From positions 63,345,501-63,409,500 of the forward strand of contig CM074863.1 in NCBI GenBank assembly GCA_037501455.1: DNA of 64,000 nucleotides, written 5' to 3'. Position numbers and translations under genes: made by a program. Source of the DNA: Lantana camara. Lineage: Eukaryota; Streptophyta; Magnoliopsida; Lamiales; Verbenaceae. Below the pieces are notes generated by a model. That model had not been told where the DNA came from. It was given only the letters and a program-made list of their open reading frames with translations, and did no database searches. Shown here one piece after another: positions 45,658 to 58,500 of this stretch. The number at the start of each line of letters is the position of its first letter. Positions within the stretch are counted from its first letter, which is position 1.

Positions 45658-48600
45658 ATGGCTCGCGATAGACATCATCGTGATCGTTCTCCTAGACATC
45701 GACATCATCGACATCATCGCAGGGAGAGATCACCACCTCCTCCTCCACCTCCTCAGGCTCAGCCACAGGACTTCATGAACGCAGTGGTGGGTCTTATTGA
45801 TCAGAGAGTTCGGGATTATGTTCCACCACCACAACCAGTTGCACCACCACAGCCTGGAGGCCAGATATCAGCTGTTTTCAGGGAGTTTCAGAACCAGCAT
45901 CCTCCCAAATTTTACAAAGGGAATGATATTCAGGCCGAGTAGTGGCTGAAAGAGATTGAGAGGATATGGGAGCTTATCCCGTGTGGATCCCGGGAGAAGG
46001 CCCGTTGTACCATTTCTTTGATTCAGGGTGAGGCCTACTCTTGGTGGGAGAGTGTCGAGATTGTGTTAGCTGCTACCGGTGAGGAAGTAAATTGGACAGT
46101 CTTTGTCAGAGAATTCCAGAACAAGTTCATTCCTCCTTCTTCTCGCACTAGAAGATTGAAGGAATTTACAGAGTTGAAGCAAGGAAACAGGTCGGTCTCA
46201 GAGTACATCGCCGAGTTTGAGAGGTTGTCCCGCTATGCTCCTAATATAGCGAGTGATGATTTCCATAAGGCGATGCAGTTTGTTCAGGGCCTTAGACAGG
46301 ATATTCAGGTAGCGATTGAGGCGGTCAACACGAGCACTTGGGTGAAGGCTACCAAGAAGGCTCTATTGGTTAAGGATTCAGTGAATGCGAGGCGATCTAC
46401 CTACCGTTCAGGTTCAGGTTCGGGCTCAGGGTCTAGATCGGGATTCAGAGGTTCTGGATCGGGTTTCAGAGGTGCCGGATCAGGGTATAAGGGTTCTGGC
46501 TCGGGTTCTGCTTCAGGCAAGAGGTCGATGGTTTATTCTTCTCCACCACCAGCTCCACAGGGCCCAGGGAAGAAGCCCCGACCAGCAGGACCAGTGATTC
46601 GAGCTCCAGTTGCTCCAGCTTTGCCACCACCACCCGAGAGACCTTATTGTACCTTCTGTAGACAGAGGACACACGTCTATGATAACTGCAGGAGGCGTTT
46701 GGGTCTATGCCTACTTTGTGGGAGCGATGAGCATTTGGTAGATGGCTGTCCGGATCGCAGGATACCACCACCGGGAGCACCGAGACCACTGATTAGGGCT
46801 CGTGCTTATGCTTTGGAGGGTGAGCAGCCGGATGCTGATATTGATCCAGCCGCGGTAGTTGAAGGTACCATTTGCATACATGGCACGAACATTCATACGT
46901 TGTTTGATCCGGGAGCTACTCACTCCTTTCTTTCGAGTACTATATCTGTTTCTTTGCCTTTGCCTGTTACTCGTTCTTCTGCATGTTATATGGTTAGTAC
47001 TCCTTTTGGTGGTAGTTTAGAATCTGATCGGGTGTTCAGAGAGGTTCCTGTGAGCATCGAGGGTCGAGTTTTCTTGTCAGACTTCATTGATCTGCCGATG
47101 ACTTGCTATGGATCTATTTTGGGTATGGATTGGTTGTACAGACATTCTGCCATGGTTGATTGTAGAGCGAAGAAGGTTCAGTTGGGATCAGATTTGGTAG
47201 TGGGTTGGAGTTCCAAGACTGTACCGCTACTTTCTTTTTCTGAAGCTCATAAGTTGGTTCGAGAGGGAGCCACGGGTTTCATCGCTTATATTCTTAACAA
47301 ACCTAAGGATCAGAGTAAGCTGGAAGAAACGGAAGTAGTGAAGGAGTTTCCCGAGGTCTTTCCTGACGAATTGGATTCTTTACCTCCAGAACGGGAAATT
47401 GAGTTTGTGGTTGATTTGTACCCGAATGCAGAGCCATACTCCAAGACTCCGTATCGTATGGCTCCGGCCGAGTTGAAAGAGTTGAAGACTCAACTTGATG
47501 CGTTGTTGGAGATTGGGTACATTAGACCGAGTTCTTCTCCTTGGGGTACACCGGTTTTGTTTGTAAAGAAGAAGGACGGAACCTTGAGAATGTGCATAGA
47601 CTATAGAGAGTTGAACCGGATGACGATCAAGAACAAGTATCCTCTTCCACACATCGAGGAGTTGTTTGACATACTTCAGGGATCGAAAGTTTATTCGAAA
47701 CTGGACTTGAGACAAGGATACTACCAGCTGCGTATCCGAGCAGGGGATATTTCTAAGACAGGATTTAACACTCGGTACGGGCATTATGAGTTCGTTGTGA
47801 TGCCATTTGGTTTGACCAATGCCCCAGCAGCTTTTATGGATATGATGCACAGGATCTTCAGGCCTTTTCTAGATAAGTTCGTGGTCATTTTTATTGATGA
47901 TATTCTGGTTTTCTCGAAGTCTGCCAAGGAGCATGCAAGACATCTTCAGTTGGTATTAAGGACTCTGAAGGAGCATCAGTTGTTTGCCAAGTTCAGCAAA
48001 TGTGAGTTCTGGATTGACAGGGTGTCATTCTTGGGTCACGTGATTTCGGGCAGTGGTTTGGAAGTCGATCCTTCCAAGATTTAGTCGGTTTTGAAGTGGG
48101 AGAAACCTAGGAATGCCTCTGAGATTAGGAGTTTCTTGGGATTGGCAGGTTATTACCGGAGGTTTGTTAAGGATTTCTCCAAGTTAGCAACTCCTTTAAC
48201 CCGGTTGACGAAGAAGAATGTGAAATTCGTTTGGGATGAAGATTGTGAGAAGAGTTTCACTTTCTTGAAGGAAAAGTTAGTGTCTGCTCCAGTGTTAGCC
48301 CTTCCGGAAGGTTCTGAAGGGTATGCTATTTATACAGATGCTTCTAAGGAAGGTTTGGGATGTGTGTTGACTCAGAAGGGTAAGGTAATTGCTTATGCAT
48401 CCCGAAAGTTGAAAGAGCATGAAAAGAATTATCCGACACATGATCTTGAGCTTGCTGCCGTAGTCTTTGCACTTGGAAAGTGGAGACATTATTTGTACGG
48501 GGTGTCCTTCGAGATTTTCACTGACCACAAAAGCCTCCAGTCTTTATTCACTCGGAAGGATTTGAATATGAGGCAACGGCGTTGGATGGAAAGGTTGGAA

Positions 48601-50229
48601 GATTATGATTGCACGATCAAGTACCATCCCGGCAAAGCCAACGTGGTCGCCGATGCACTTAGTAGGAAGGCTAGTGTGTCGAGCTTGGAAGTGGGTGAAA
48701 GTAGTGGAATCGAGCCAATTGTCTAAAAGGCTCGAGTTTCTAATATTTCGGTCCAGCCAGAATTGAAGCACAAGTTGTTTGAGGCTCAGAGTACAGATTT
48801 GGAAGTTCAGAGATTGGTAGCTAAGGCAAGAGCTGATCCAGAGTGTCCATTCGGGTTCGATGAAACCGGTCTTCTTCGTTTCAAGAACCGAGTGGTTGTA
48901 CCCGAAGAGTTGAAACGGGTATTGCTCGAGGAAGCTCACAGATCGGCTTATTCTATCCACCCCGAAGGAAACAAGATGTATAAGGATTTAAGGCAACACT
49001 ATTGGTGGCGTGGATTGAAGAAAGATGTGGCCGAGTTTGTGAAGCATTGTCTCACTTGTCAGAAAGTGAAAGCCGAGCATCAGAAACCGGGACGTCTTCT
49101 TCAGCCGTTACCTATTCCTGAGTGGAAGTCGGAACAGGTGACGATGGATTTTGTGTCCGGATTACCTAAAGTGAAAGGTGGATTTGATGGGATTTGGGTG
49201 ATTGTGGACCGTTTGACGAAGTCTGCACATTTTCTACCGGTCCGGATGTCGTATAAGATTCGCAAGCTAGCCGAGCTTTATAACCGGGAGATTGTTAGGC
49301 TTCACGGGATTCCGATTAGTATAGTTTCCGACAGAGATCCACGGTTCACTTCGAGGTTGTGGCGTGAATTGCAAGAGGTTTTGGGTACGAAGCTCCAGTT
49401 TAGTACAGCTTTTCATCCTGAGACGGATGGTCAGTCCGAGAGATTAATAAGGTATCTCGAGGATTTGCTTAGAGCTTGTTCTTTGGATTTTCAGTCTTCT
49501 TGGCATGATCAGCTACCTTTGATTGAGTTTGCGTACAACAACAGTTTTCAGGCTTCGATTGGAATGGCACCGTATGAGCTACTTTATGGACGGAAGTGCC
49601 GTTCTCCGTTGTTCTTTGACTTGGAAGAGTGGAAATGGACTAAGCAGGAAGGTGTTAAGAAAGGTGAGAAATTGGAAAAACCTTCCAAGGCCGTTGAAGC
49701 TATGATTGAGAAAGTCCAACTAATAAAACAACGGATGAAATCAGCTCAGGACAGACAGAAGAGCTACGCCGATCGTCGCAGAAGGGATCTCGAGTTTGAG
49801 GTTGGAGACCGGGTATTCTTGAAGGCGTCTCCAAGTAAAGTATTTGCTCGGATTGGGAAAGGAGGTAAACTTAAACCTCGTTATTTAGGTCCTTATGAGA
49901 TTTTGGAAAAAATTGGAGAAGTTGCTTACAGATTGGACCTACCACCGAGCCTCACGGGGATTCATAACGTATTTCACGTGTCTCAGCTGAGGAAATACTA
50001 CCCCGATGAAACCGAGATCATTCCTGTTGAAGAAGTGGAATTGGAACCGAGTCTTACCTTTGTTCAGAAACCGGTTAAGATATTGGATAAGAATTTTCAG
50101 GAATTAAGAAACCGGAGGATTCCCATGGTTAAGGTTCTTTGGAGAAGTGATAAGACCGAAGAAGCCACGTGGGAGACCGAAGACAAAATGAGACGGTTCC
50201 ATCCAGAGTTGTTCCCTTCCGATCAGTGA
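45658..50229 (+). pseudogene. Gag-pol polyprotein of chromovirus A2, three in-frame stops
   Basis: One frame of 1,524 codons, six bases shorter than A1, with the same domain order: R/H- and proline-rich Gag N-terminus, Gag core, Ser-Gly repeat, two CCHC knuckles (both cysteine sets present here), protease [10 protein letters not shown] with FIDD, RNase H, integrase with zinc region and DDE core, chromodomain. Stops at 45940-45942 (Gag; A1 has CAG), 48082-48084 (in RT, just after the region matching VDPSKI; A1 has GAG) and 48724-48726 (after RNase H; A1 has TTA). None is shared with A1. Missense changes include the Gly after the second Cys of the first knuckle (now Arg) and two residues in the GKGG-preceding loop of integrase. 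The ATG is preceded by TTTCAG|G. Not functional as a single chain. Confidence 0.93.
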
Positions 50230-50262
50230 ATCTGGGGACCAGATTCTTATAAGGAGGGAGGA
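50228..50262 (+). other. Hairpin and polypurine tract of A2
   Basis: Hairpin GAATCTGG-GGA-CCAGATTC (50228-50246) overlaps the stop codon TGA (50227-50229), as in A1. The PPT AAGGAGGGAGGA is at 50251-50262 and the LTR starts at 50264. Confidence 0.9.
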
Positions 50263-51901
50263 TTGTAACGCCCCAGCTTTCGGCAATTCAGGTATGAACG
50301 ACACGTGTGCGTTTGAGAGTTGTAATTTAATTCTTAATTGATCATTTAATTCATTTTCCTAACATGACATAATTTTATAAAAAATTATATTCTTAACATT
50401 TTATTGAAAATTCATATCATATCATATTTTTCGGATTTATTGAACGTGATTGCAATGTGAATTATTTTCCCGAATCTGATTTATTTCTTTTATGTCCTTA
50501 ATTGCTCATTTGCATGAATTTGGGATCTAATTGCATTGGACCATATTGATCATTTAATAATGGAATTGGACTTGATTGCTTAACTTAACAAATGGAAGGA
50601 TTTAATAGCAAATTGGCCATCTTTTCTCTTCTTCATTAGCAGCATCACGTACCTTTGGCTTCTCATTCATAAAAACATATCATCTTGCTTCTTTTGCTTC
50701 CCTTGCTCAACCGAACCGAACCCTACTTGAAGGAGTGGGAGATTTCATCTTGCAAGCATCAATTTTTGTGGGAATTGTGATCATAGTAGCATCATCATCA
50801 TCACTTCTTCATCTTGTCTCTCATCTCTTTCATTTGAGGTAACTATGGAGTTTGAATGATTTTATTGAAAATATGTGGGATATAAGGCTTTGTAATGTCT
50901 TGAGTAAATGGTGTATTTGTTGTTGGAAATTTGTTTGTGAACTTTAAGCTTGAGTTTGATGCAATTATCTTGAGTTTTGGGGACTTGAAGCATGATTGAG
51001 TATATGGGTTTCAAATGATTGATTATTGATGATCTAACATGGGATTATGTATTTTATGACTTGTTGTTGATCAATATGCATGTTAGCATATTTATTGCAT
51101 CTAATATATGCTTTTGAACTTGGCTTGAAGCCATTTTTGGTGATTGTTTGTGGTGTTGCCATTGCTACTCTGTTCTGCTCTGCATACAGCTGCTCTCGTA
51201 TTCTGGGAATGGCCCTTCCCAACCCCAGTTCAAAACTGGAACGGCCGTTCCCATGATGCTGAGATAGTTGGCCAGCGAGACTGGGAACGGCCGTTCCCAT
51301 TTTGGCCTTTGAGCCGGAAGGGCCGTTCCCAGCTAAAACGTTTTTCCCTTTAAGAAAACGCTGGCGCGTTTTCTGTAGCCATGGGAACGGCCATTCCCAT
51401 TTTCAACGGGAAGCCGGAACGGCCGTTCCCGTAGTCCAGAAAGTGCCCAAAATTCACGGCATAAAATTGCATTTTTAGCACCCCGTTCCGACGGCTTCTT
51501 TGACCCCTAATTGCTATTATATGACTGATTACATGTTGAAACGCAATATTTTCATGGTACATTGTATTTTTCTCGTCGTCTCGTTGCATTTCCACCGTTC
51601 GTCATATTTGGTACATTTTGAATCGTGTTTCACGGACAATTGTCTTTCTTACACAGACCAGCTTCCTGGTGACGAGGAGCAGGCCCCGTGAGCTGTTTCC
51701 TTGGTTTATTTTGGGTCGTTCAGGTGAGGTTTAATTTTAGATACATAGGACCCGTACAACCCTATGTGATGTTTTAAGCCAAAACCTATCTATATACTTA
51801 TAGTTTTCAAATGAGATTGGTTTTCAAATGTTTTATCGAACTATTGAAGGGGTTGATTGATTGATTGATTGTTTTGGCGAGTATTGTATTGCACTGTGGG
51901 C

Positions 51902-51906
51902 CCGAG
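51902..51906. repeat. Target-site duplication CCGAG of B1 (pair at 63268-63272)
   Basis: CCGAG flanks both ends of B1. The uninterrupted A LTRs have a single CCGAG here (for example near 28826-28830), which confirms the insertion point. Confidence 0.95.
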
Positions 51907-54900
51907 TGTAACAGCCCTACTCAGGGCCAAGTTGAGAAAGGTAAGTAAAGGGCAACTCAGGAAGCGTTTATAACCTCGATCCCTATTAATTCACTTCATG
52001 CATTGCATTTTATGTGACTTATGTGCTTTTATGTGTTACATTTTTACTAAATGTTCATAGATTTAATTCTTTTCTCTATTTAACTCATACCTCGAAACTC
52101 TTTTCATAAAATCCTAGAATTCTAGTAATCATTCCTTTCTAGCACCTAAAAACCCCTCATATGCTTCAAAACCCATTCCTACAGTCTTAGGTTGGAAATT
52201 ACGAAAATACCCCTACAACCCAAAAATATTCCTACATCTCCCGAAACACTTTCACTACCCAATATTTTAACCAAAATAATCCTCACATTATTTCGAGGAT
52301 CGTGATACTCTCCTTACACCATAATTCCCATCCTAACTCCCGTAGTATCAAAAACCGGCAAAAACCCTAGCTTATGATTCGATCATCAATAAAACCTTAT
52401 TCATCTACCTTTTGATATTCAAAATTATAACCAAAACGATCCTCAAATTATTTCATGAATTTTCATGCATTTACCAAAAACTCGATTTCACCTATAGCAT
52501 ATTTATAAATATTTTCCTATCTAAAAATCATCATTTTATTTTCAAATAATTAGCTTTTATTCAATAGTCGAAATTATACTTAAAACGATCCTTGAATTTT
52601 TCTCTACAATATAGGGATTTTTCCAAACTTTAAACTTTATCATGGCTTCGTTTATATAATTTTTCCTATGATTTTCATCATCTTTAATGTTCATAATTTA
52701 TAAACAAGAACTCCAAATATTTCATGTTTATAACTAAAACGAAGCTCATTTTTCACTCATTCTTCCATTAATTCACTACATCAAAATTTTACCTCTCGAC
52801 TCTTGAATAAATTTTATATTATTTTTACATTTATTTTTATTCCAAATGACATCATCCATGACCTCATGCTCTTCTAGAAGAATTGAACAAATGAGCATAA
52901 TTTCTCCACATTTCTTAGTTAATAACCTAGCATTTGTTCATCATGAAATTAAACCACATCTCCAATTTAATTACCAAGCATTTGTTGAAACCTTAGGCAA
53001 CCACATCTCCCATAAACTCTCATTTATTGCTTAGAAACCCCTCATGACTACCTATAAATACCCCCTTAAGCCTCATTTATACCTCACATTCAACACACAA
53101 AAATCACTCTCTCCCTCTCCCCATTCTCACGCCACTTTCCCTCTTCTCTCTCTAAGGTATGTTTTCTTCTATTATCTCATGTTTTATATAATGTTCTTAG
53201 TATGGAAATAATAGTAGCATGCCTAGGATTATTTAAATTATGCTTTAGGAATTTATTTTATGAAATATGTGCATAGTTGATAGTTTAAATATAATGTGAG
53301 CACATTATGGAATTTTATTTAATTATATGCATGAATTATGATATGATATAATGTGATTATGTATTCAAATGTTTATGATCTTGTTCATGCCAAGAATAAT
53401 TTATTTAGAATTATTTTTCATAGAAAGTTCATATATTTTGCTATATTATGCTTTAATCTTATGTTATGAATATGAATGTGATAGAACATGTTACACACCC
53501 TCTTTGAATATTCAAATAAGCTCAAGAACATGTTCATGATGTTCTTGAATATGTGTGTGTGCATGTGTGTGCCGTGATCAATGTGTGTGTGTGTGTGAAT
53601 TTGATTTTGTGTTATAAAGTGTTTAATTCAAATGAAATTGAATAGTAAATGTTTTAATAGTAATTTTGACTTTTTGGTCAACCAAAATCTAATTAATTTC
53701 GAAATTATTACAAAAATAATCATAAAATAAGTTTTGGAATTTTTAAAGAAATATTTTTCCTAATATTTTCCAAAAATCAATAAACTATGTAATATTTTTC
53801 AAAAGATAACCTACATTGTCAAATTAAACCTTGAATTTCATTTCAAATCTTATAATTAGAATTATAGTATGGTTGATAAATATTTGATTAGTTAAAGATC
53901 CCATAAACCCTAATTTGTTAATCAAATTCCCTTAAACGGGTAAATTTAGGGTTTACCGGGAAATCTTTAACGCATTACACAACGTGTATCTTCTGTAATT
54001 ATTTCATTGTAGTATTGAGTGTAATTAGTTAGTTAGGAACTAAGAACCTAGTTCTAAGCCAGTAGTAGTTATTACTTTCAGGCGAACCTAGGATCGAAGA
54101 GTGGAATCCTCACAGTTCCACTTAAATCTCGGTACCAGTGAGGGTTTAAATCTTTTCAACTGAAATCATGATAAACTACTTTACTTTATTTTCTTGAATC
54201 TCCTCTTAAGTTATTCTTCCCTTTATGGGAAAATAATTCTTGTTAATTATCGAAAACATACATTTACCCGAAAAGTACTTAGTACTTTCTTACGGGTAAA
54301 TATTCTCGTCTTGCAAGCAAAGTTATTATTTTTTTCCTATGGGCCCGGTGGTCTTGGTAGAAGTAGTAGTCCGGGAGGCACGGGCCGAGGTCTACTATTA
54401 TACCAGCCGCCAACTAGATCTTGGTGATGGTTTAACTGGAGGTTAGTTATTCCACACCAAGTGACGGGAAAAGGTACGTCCCTCCCAAATTCATGTATAT
54501 CGTCACTAGGGGTAGCTCCCTGAGGTGACACCGGAGGAAGAAGGATGGTATTGTATTGTTGTATTTCTTTTTACTGAGTAACGACATCTTGATCAATGTC
54601 GTTACGAATATTCTTGGTTTTTCAGGAGTTAAGGTTGGAGACGCCTAGCTTGCGGGCATAAAATCATTTTCAAAACGGTTCATAGATTTTCTAAAGTATA
54701 GCCTATATTCCCCCTACTCCTATTGTTTCAAAACAATATGAACCGGATATTATTGTCATATATTTATTTGTTACTATATAGTATCTACATTTCAAACCAA
54801 GACTTTCTTGGTCAAAACATTTCAAAAATCTTACTTATAATCCTAAATCCCAAACCCCCCGTCACTTAGTCATTTTGACTAACCCTCCTGTTCTTTCAAT

Positions 54901-55245
54901 TCATGATTTCAGGAATCTATACAGCGACGCCTTAGAGGTATCTTGAAGCTTTAAGGTGTCAAATTCCAGTCAATTAGAGTAATCACGAGTGCATGTACAT
55001 CTTACAATAAGCACTCTTCTCTAAAGTCAGAACTTTTGTTGTAAACACTTATCCAACTTAATAATATGTGCTTTGTTATGTATTGTCCCCTTTTATTTGC
55101 TCAAGTTTATTTTCCGTTGCCGTTAAATTTCATACTCTGGTATTGCATAGTCTTGTCCGTTCGCCGGAGTATTTCTCGAGTGCTAGGTCTCACATCCACT
55201 CGGGAAGTACTACGGTGCGGGGTTGTAGTGTTAAGGGGCGCTACA
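51907..55245 (+). repeat. 5' LTR of B1 (3,339 bp)
   Basis: Starts TGTAACAGCCC and ends GGGGCGCTACA. Landmarks: TATAAATA (53053-53060), CT-rich leader, donor-like TCTAAG|GTATGT (53151-53162), GT repeat (53580-53600), GGGCCC module (54341) to CACCGGAGGAAGAAGG (54528-54543), hairpin TTAGTCA/TGACTAA (54866-54882), acceptor-like GATTTCAG|G (54905-54913), hairpin GACGCCTTA/TAAGGTGTC with loop GGTATCTTGAAGC (54937-54949). No coding capacity; ORFs at 54194-54427 and 55066-55275 have no domain. Confidence 0.93.
53053..53162 (+). promoter_or_regulatory. LTR promoter TATA box, CT-rich leader and donor-like splice site of B1
   Basis: TATAAATA at 53053-53060, then about 95 nt rich in CT/TC, then TCTAAG|GTATGT with the GT at 53157. 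The same trio occurs in B2, LTR Z and the 3' LTR of B1 (61138-61145 and 61242). Transcription is expected to start about 30 nt after the TATA box. Confidence 0.7.
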
Positions 55246-55252
55246 GCTAAGG

Positions 55253-55264
55253 TGGTATCAGAGC
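55253..55264 (+). other. Primer-binding site of B1
   Basis: TGGTATCAGAGC, seven bases after the LTR, complementary to initiator tRNA-Met. Unlike A1, A2, C and D, it is not followed by the GCAA hairpin. Confidence 0.92.
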
Positions 55265-55552
55265 ATCAGGTTTAGATAGAGAGAAGCATACTAACCTTGA
55301 TGCATATATATATATATGACACCTTTTGATCATTTTACACTGTTATTTCATGTTGCTTTACATTTTTGCATCATGAGTCTTAGAGTCGCTTCAAGATACC
55401 AGCAGGACCTTGAGTATTAATGTTATTTCTTTCTGCACTTTATGTCTGATGATTGATGTTACTTGGTGATTGTTGTCCTGTGATGATCTTTGAAACATTC
55501 TTAACCCCACATGCATTATATTTCCTATATAATTGTGATTTCAGTATTCACA

Positions 55553-58500
55553 ATGCCTCTACGAAGAACACCACGAAATAACTCCCCATCGCCACAAGAT
55601 CCGCCCGGACACCCCGAACTTGTAGAAGCTTTAAGGCAGTTCGTTCGAACATGTACACCTGGGAATAACCCTACCAATGAGCGATCCTTAGAGAGGTTTC
55701 TCCGAATGAATCCCCCAAAATTCTTTGGAGAACCTAATGACCTGAAGGCTGAAAATTGGATAGCTAGTTTGGAAAAGATTTATGAGGCTATGGATATATT
55801 TCCCGAGGAACGGGAACGAGTGCAGTATGCAGCCTTTCTCCTAGAAGGACCTGCTTTGAATTGGTGGAAGCACGTTAAGTTGACCTGGATAGAAGATCGA
55901 ACTGATTACAGTTGGGTGGAGTTTGTGAAGGAATTTCAGAATAAATATATTCCTCAAGTGGTAAGAGATACTCGAGAGGCTGAGTTTATGACTTTAACTC
56001 AGGGTTATACGTCAGTGGCTGAGTACGAGGCAAAGTTCGTGAGACATATTCAGTATGCTCCACACATTCTGAATGATGAACGGAGAAAGACCAAGTGATT
56101 CATTGATGGATTAAAGCCAGACCTTCGATGGGCTTTAGCATCATTGGATATTGAAACTTATAACAAGGTAGTCGATAAAGCCTTAAAGACCGAAGCAGCT
56201 CACAAGAATATTCGCCAGGCAGCTAATCGCCCTGGTCCCCCTCAAAATAAGCCCTCTCAAGGAATGAAACGTCCCGCTGGACCATCCAGCCAGAAATTTG
56301 GAAAGAAACCCACACCAGCCCAACAGAAGCCTAAGCCAGTCCCGTCTAATTCACAAGAAGAGATCACTTGTGAATATTGTCACAAACCGGGACATACTGA
56401 ACAAGATTGTCGAAAAAAAGCTGGCACTTGTTTGTGGTGTGGAGACCCTAACCATCAGTTTAACACATGCCCAAAGAGACCGGGATTTAAGGAAAAGGAG
56501 AAAGCCGTGGGAAAGTCCGGAAAACCACTTGTCAAGGGAAAAGCTTACGCGTTGGAAGGAAACGAGGATCCAGACCCTTCAGACGTTGTTGAAGGTACGG
56601 TACACATTCTAAACACGCCAGTTCAGGTCCTATATGACCCTGGTGCCACGCATTCATTCATTGCATCAAATTTATGTGCGCGTTTAAATTTTCCCCTTGA
56701 ATGTTCATCATATAATTTTGAGATAAGTTCCCCTTTCGGAGCTTGTTTAATAACGGATCGAGTATATAAACGCTGCCCTATACAAATCGATGACCGTTAT
56801 TACCCAATGGACCTCATCGAACTTCCGATAACAAGATATGGAATCATTCTGGGAGTGGATTGGCTCTACAAATACCATGCTAAGTTGGATTGTTTCAAGA
56901 AAGAAATCATCTTAGGACAAGATGAAAGTTGGATTCCTGAAGATAAGAGATCAGTAGCAATGATTTCTATGACAGAGGCTAAGAAGTTGATTCAGAAGGG
57001 AGCCACAGGATTCGTTGCCTATCTCTTAAATAGGCCAAAGGACCAACTTAAGGTTGAGGAAGTAGAAGTGGTAAATGAGTTTCTCGACGTTTTCCCAGAA
57101 CATCTAAACTCGTTACCTCCAGACCGCGAGTTGGAATTTGTAATCGATACAATCCCTGGGGCAGAGCCTTTCTCTAAAACCCCTTATCGGATGGGCCCAG
57201 CTGAACTACAGGAGTTGAGAAAACAACTTGATAACTTGCTCGAATCAAGATATATCCGTCCCAGTACATCACCTTGGGGAGCACCAGTACTGTTTGTAAA
57301 GAAGAAAGATGGGTCATTACGGATGTGCATCGACTACCGAGAACTTAACCGAATGACCATAAAGAATAAATACCCTCTACCCCATATAGAGGAGTTATTC
57401 GATGTCCTTCAAGGATCTCGAGTCTATTCAAAGTTAGACTTAAGGCAAGGGTACTATCAATTAAAGATTAGGGAGGAGGATATCCCTAAAACAGCTTTCA
57501 ATACCCGCTATGGACACTTTGAGTTCATAGTAATGCCTTTTGGATTGACCAATGCACCTGCTGCATTCATGGACATGATGCATCGGATATTCCGACCATG
57601 TCTGGATAAATTTGTGGTCATTTTCATCGATGACATACTGGTATTTTCCAAAACACCTGAGGAACATGCTGAACATCTCCGCATAGTGTTGAGTACTTTG
57701 CGAGATCATAAGCTATATGCTAAGTTCAGCAAATGTGAGTTCTGGATAGAAAAAGTTGCATTCCTTGGACACGTAATTTCGGGATCAGGTGTTGAAGTAG
57801 ATCCTTCAAAAATTGAAGCAATTACAAATTGGAAAGTACCAAGGAACCCATCAGAGGTGAGAAGTTTCCTAGGACTTGCAGGCTATTATCGCAGGTTCGT
57901 AAAGGACTTCTCCAAGATAGCTGCACCTCTCACAAAGTTAACAAAGAAGGAAAGAAAATTTGCATGGACCGAACAGTGCGAACAAAGTTTTCAAGAATTA
58001 AAGCAACGATTGACTTCTGCACCAATACTAACCTTACCTGAAGGGAAAGAAGGTTATACCGTTTATACCGATGCCTCTAAAGAAGGGCTAGGTTGTGTAT
58101 TAATGCAACATGGAAAAGTTATAGCCTATGCCTCAAGAAAGCTCAAACCCCACGAAGAAAACTACCCTACTCATGACTTGGAATTAGCAGCAATTGTGTT
58201 TGCTCTTACCAAGTGGAGACATTATCTCTACGGGGTAACTTTTGAAGTTTTCACTGACCATAAGAGCCTACGGTACCTTTTTACTCAAAAAGAGTTGAAT
58301 ATGAGGCAAAGGAGATGGATGGAATTCCTGGAAGATTACGACTGTGTAATCCAATACCATCCAGGAAAGGCTAATGTAGTAGCTGATGCTTTAAGTCGGA
58401 AGTCAAGCTTAGCATCACTCTCAAGAAAGCTTTCAAGTAACGTACGCAAATCTGTGAAAGTAATTTCAAGAGCTCGATTAGCAAATTTAGTGGTACTACC

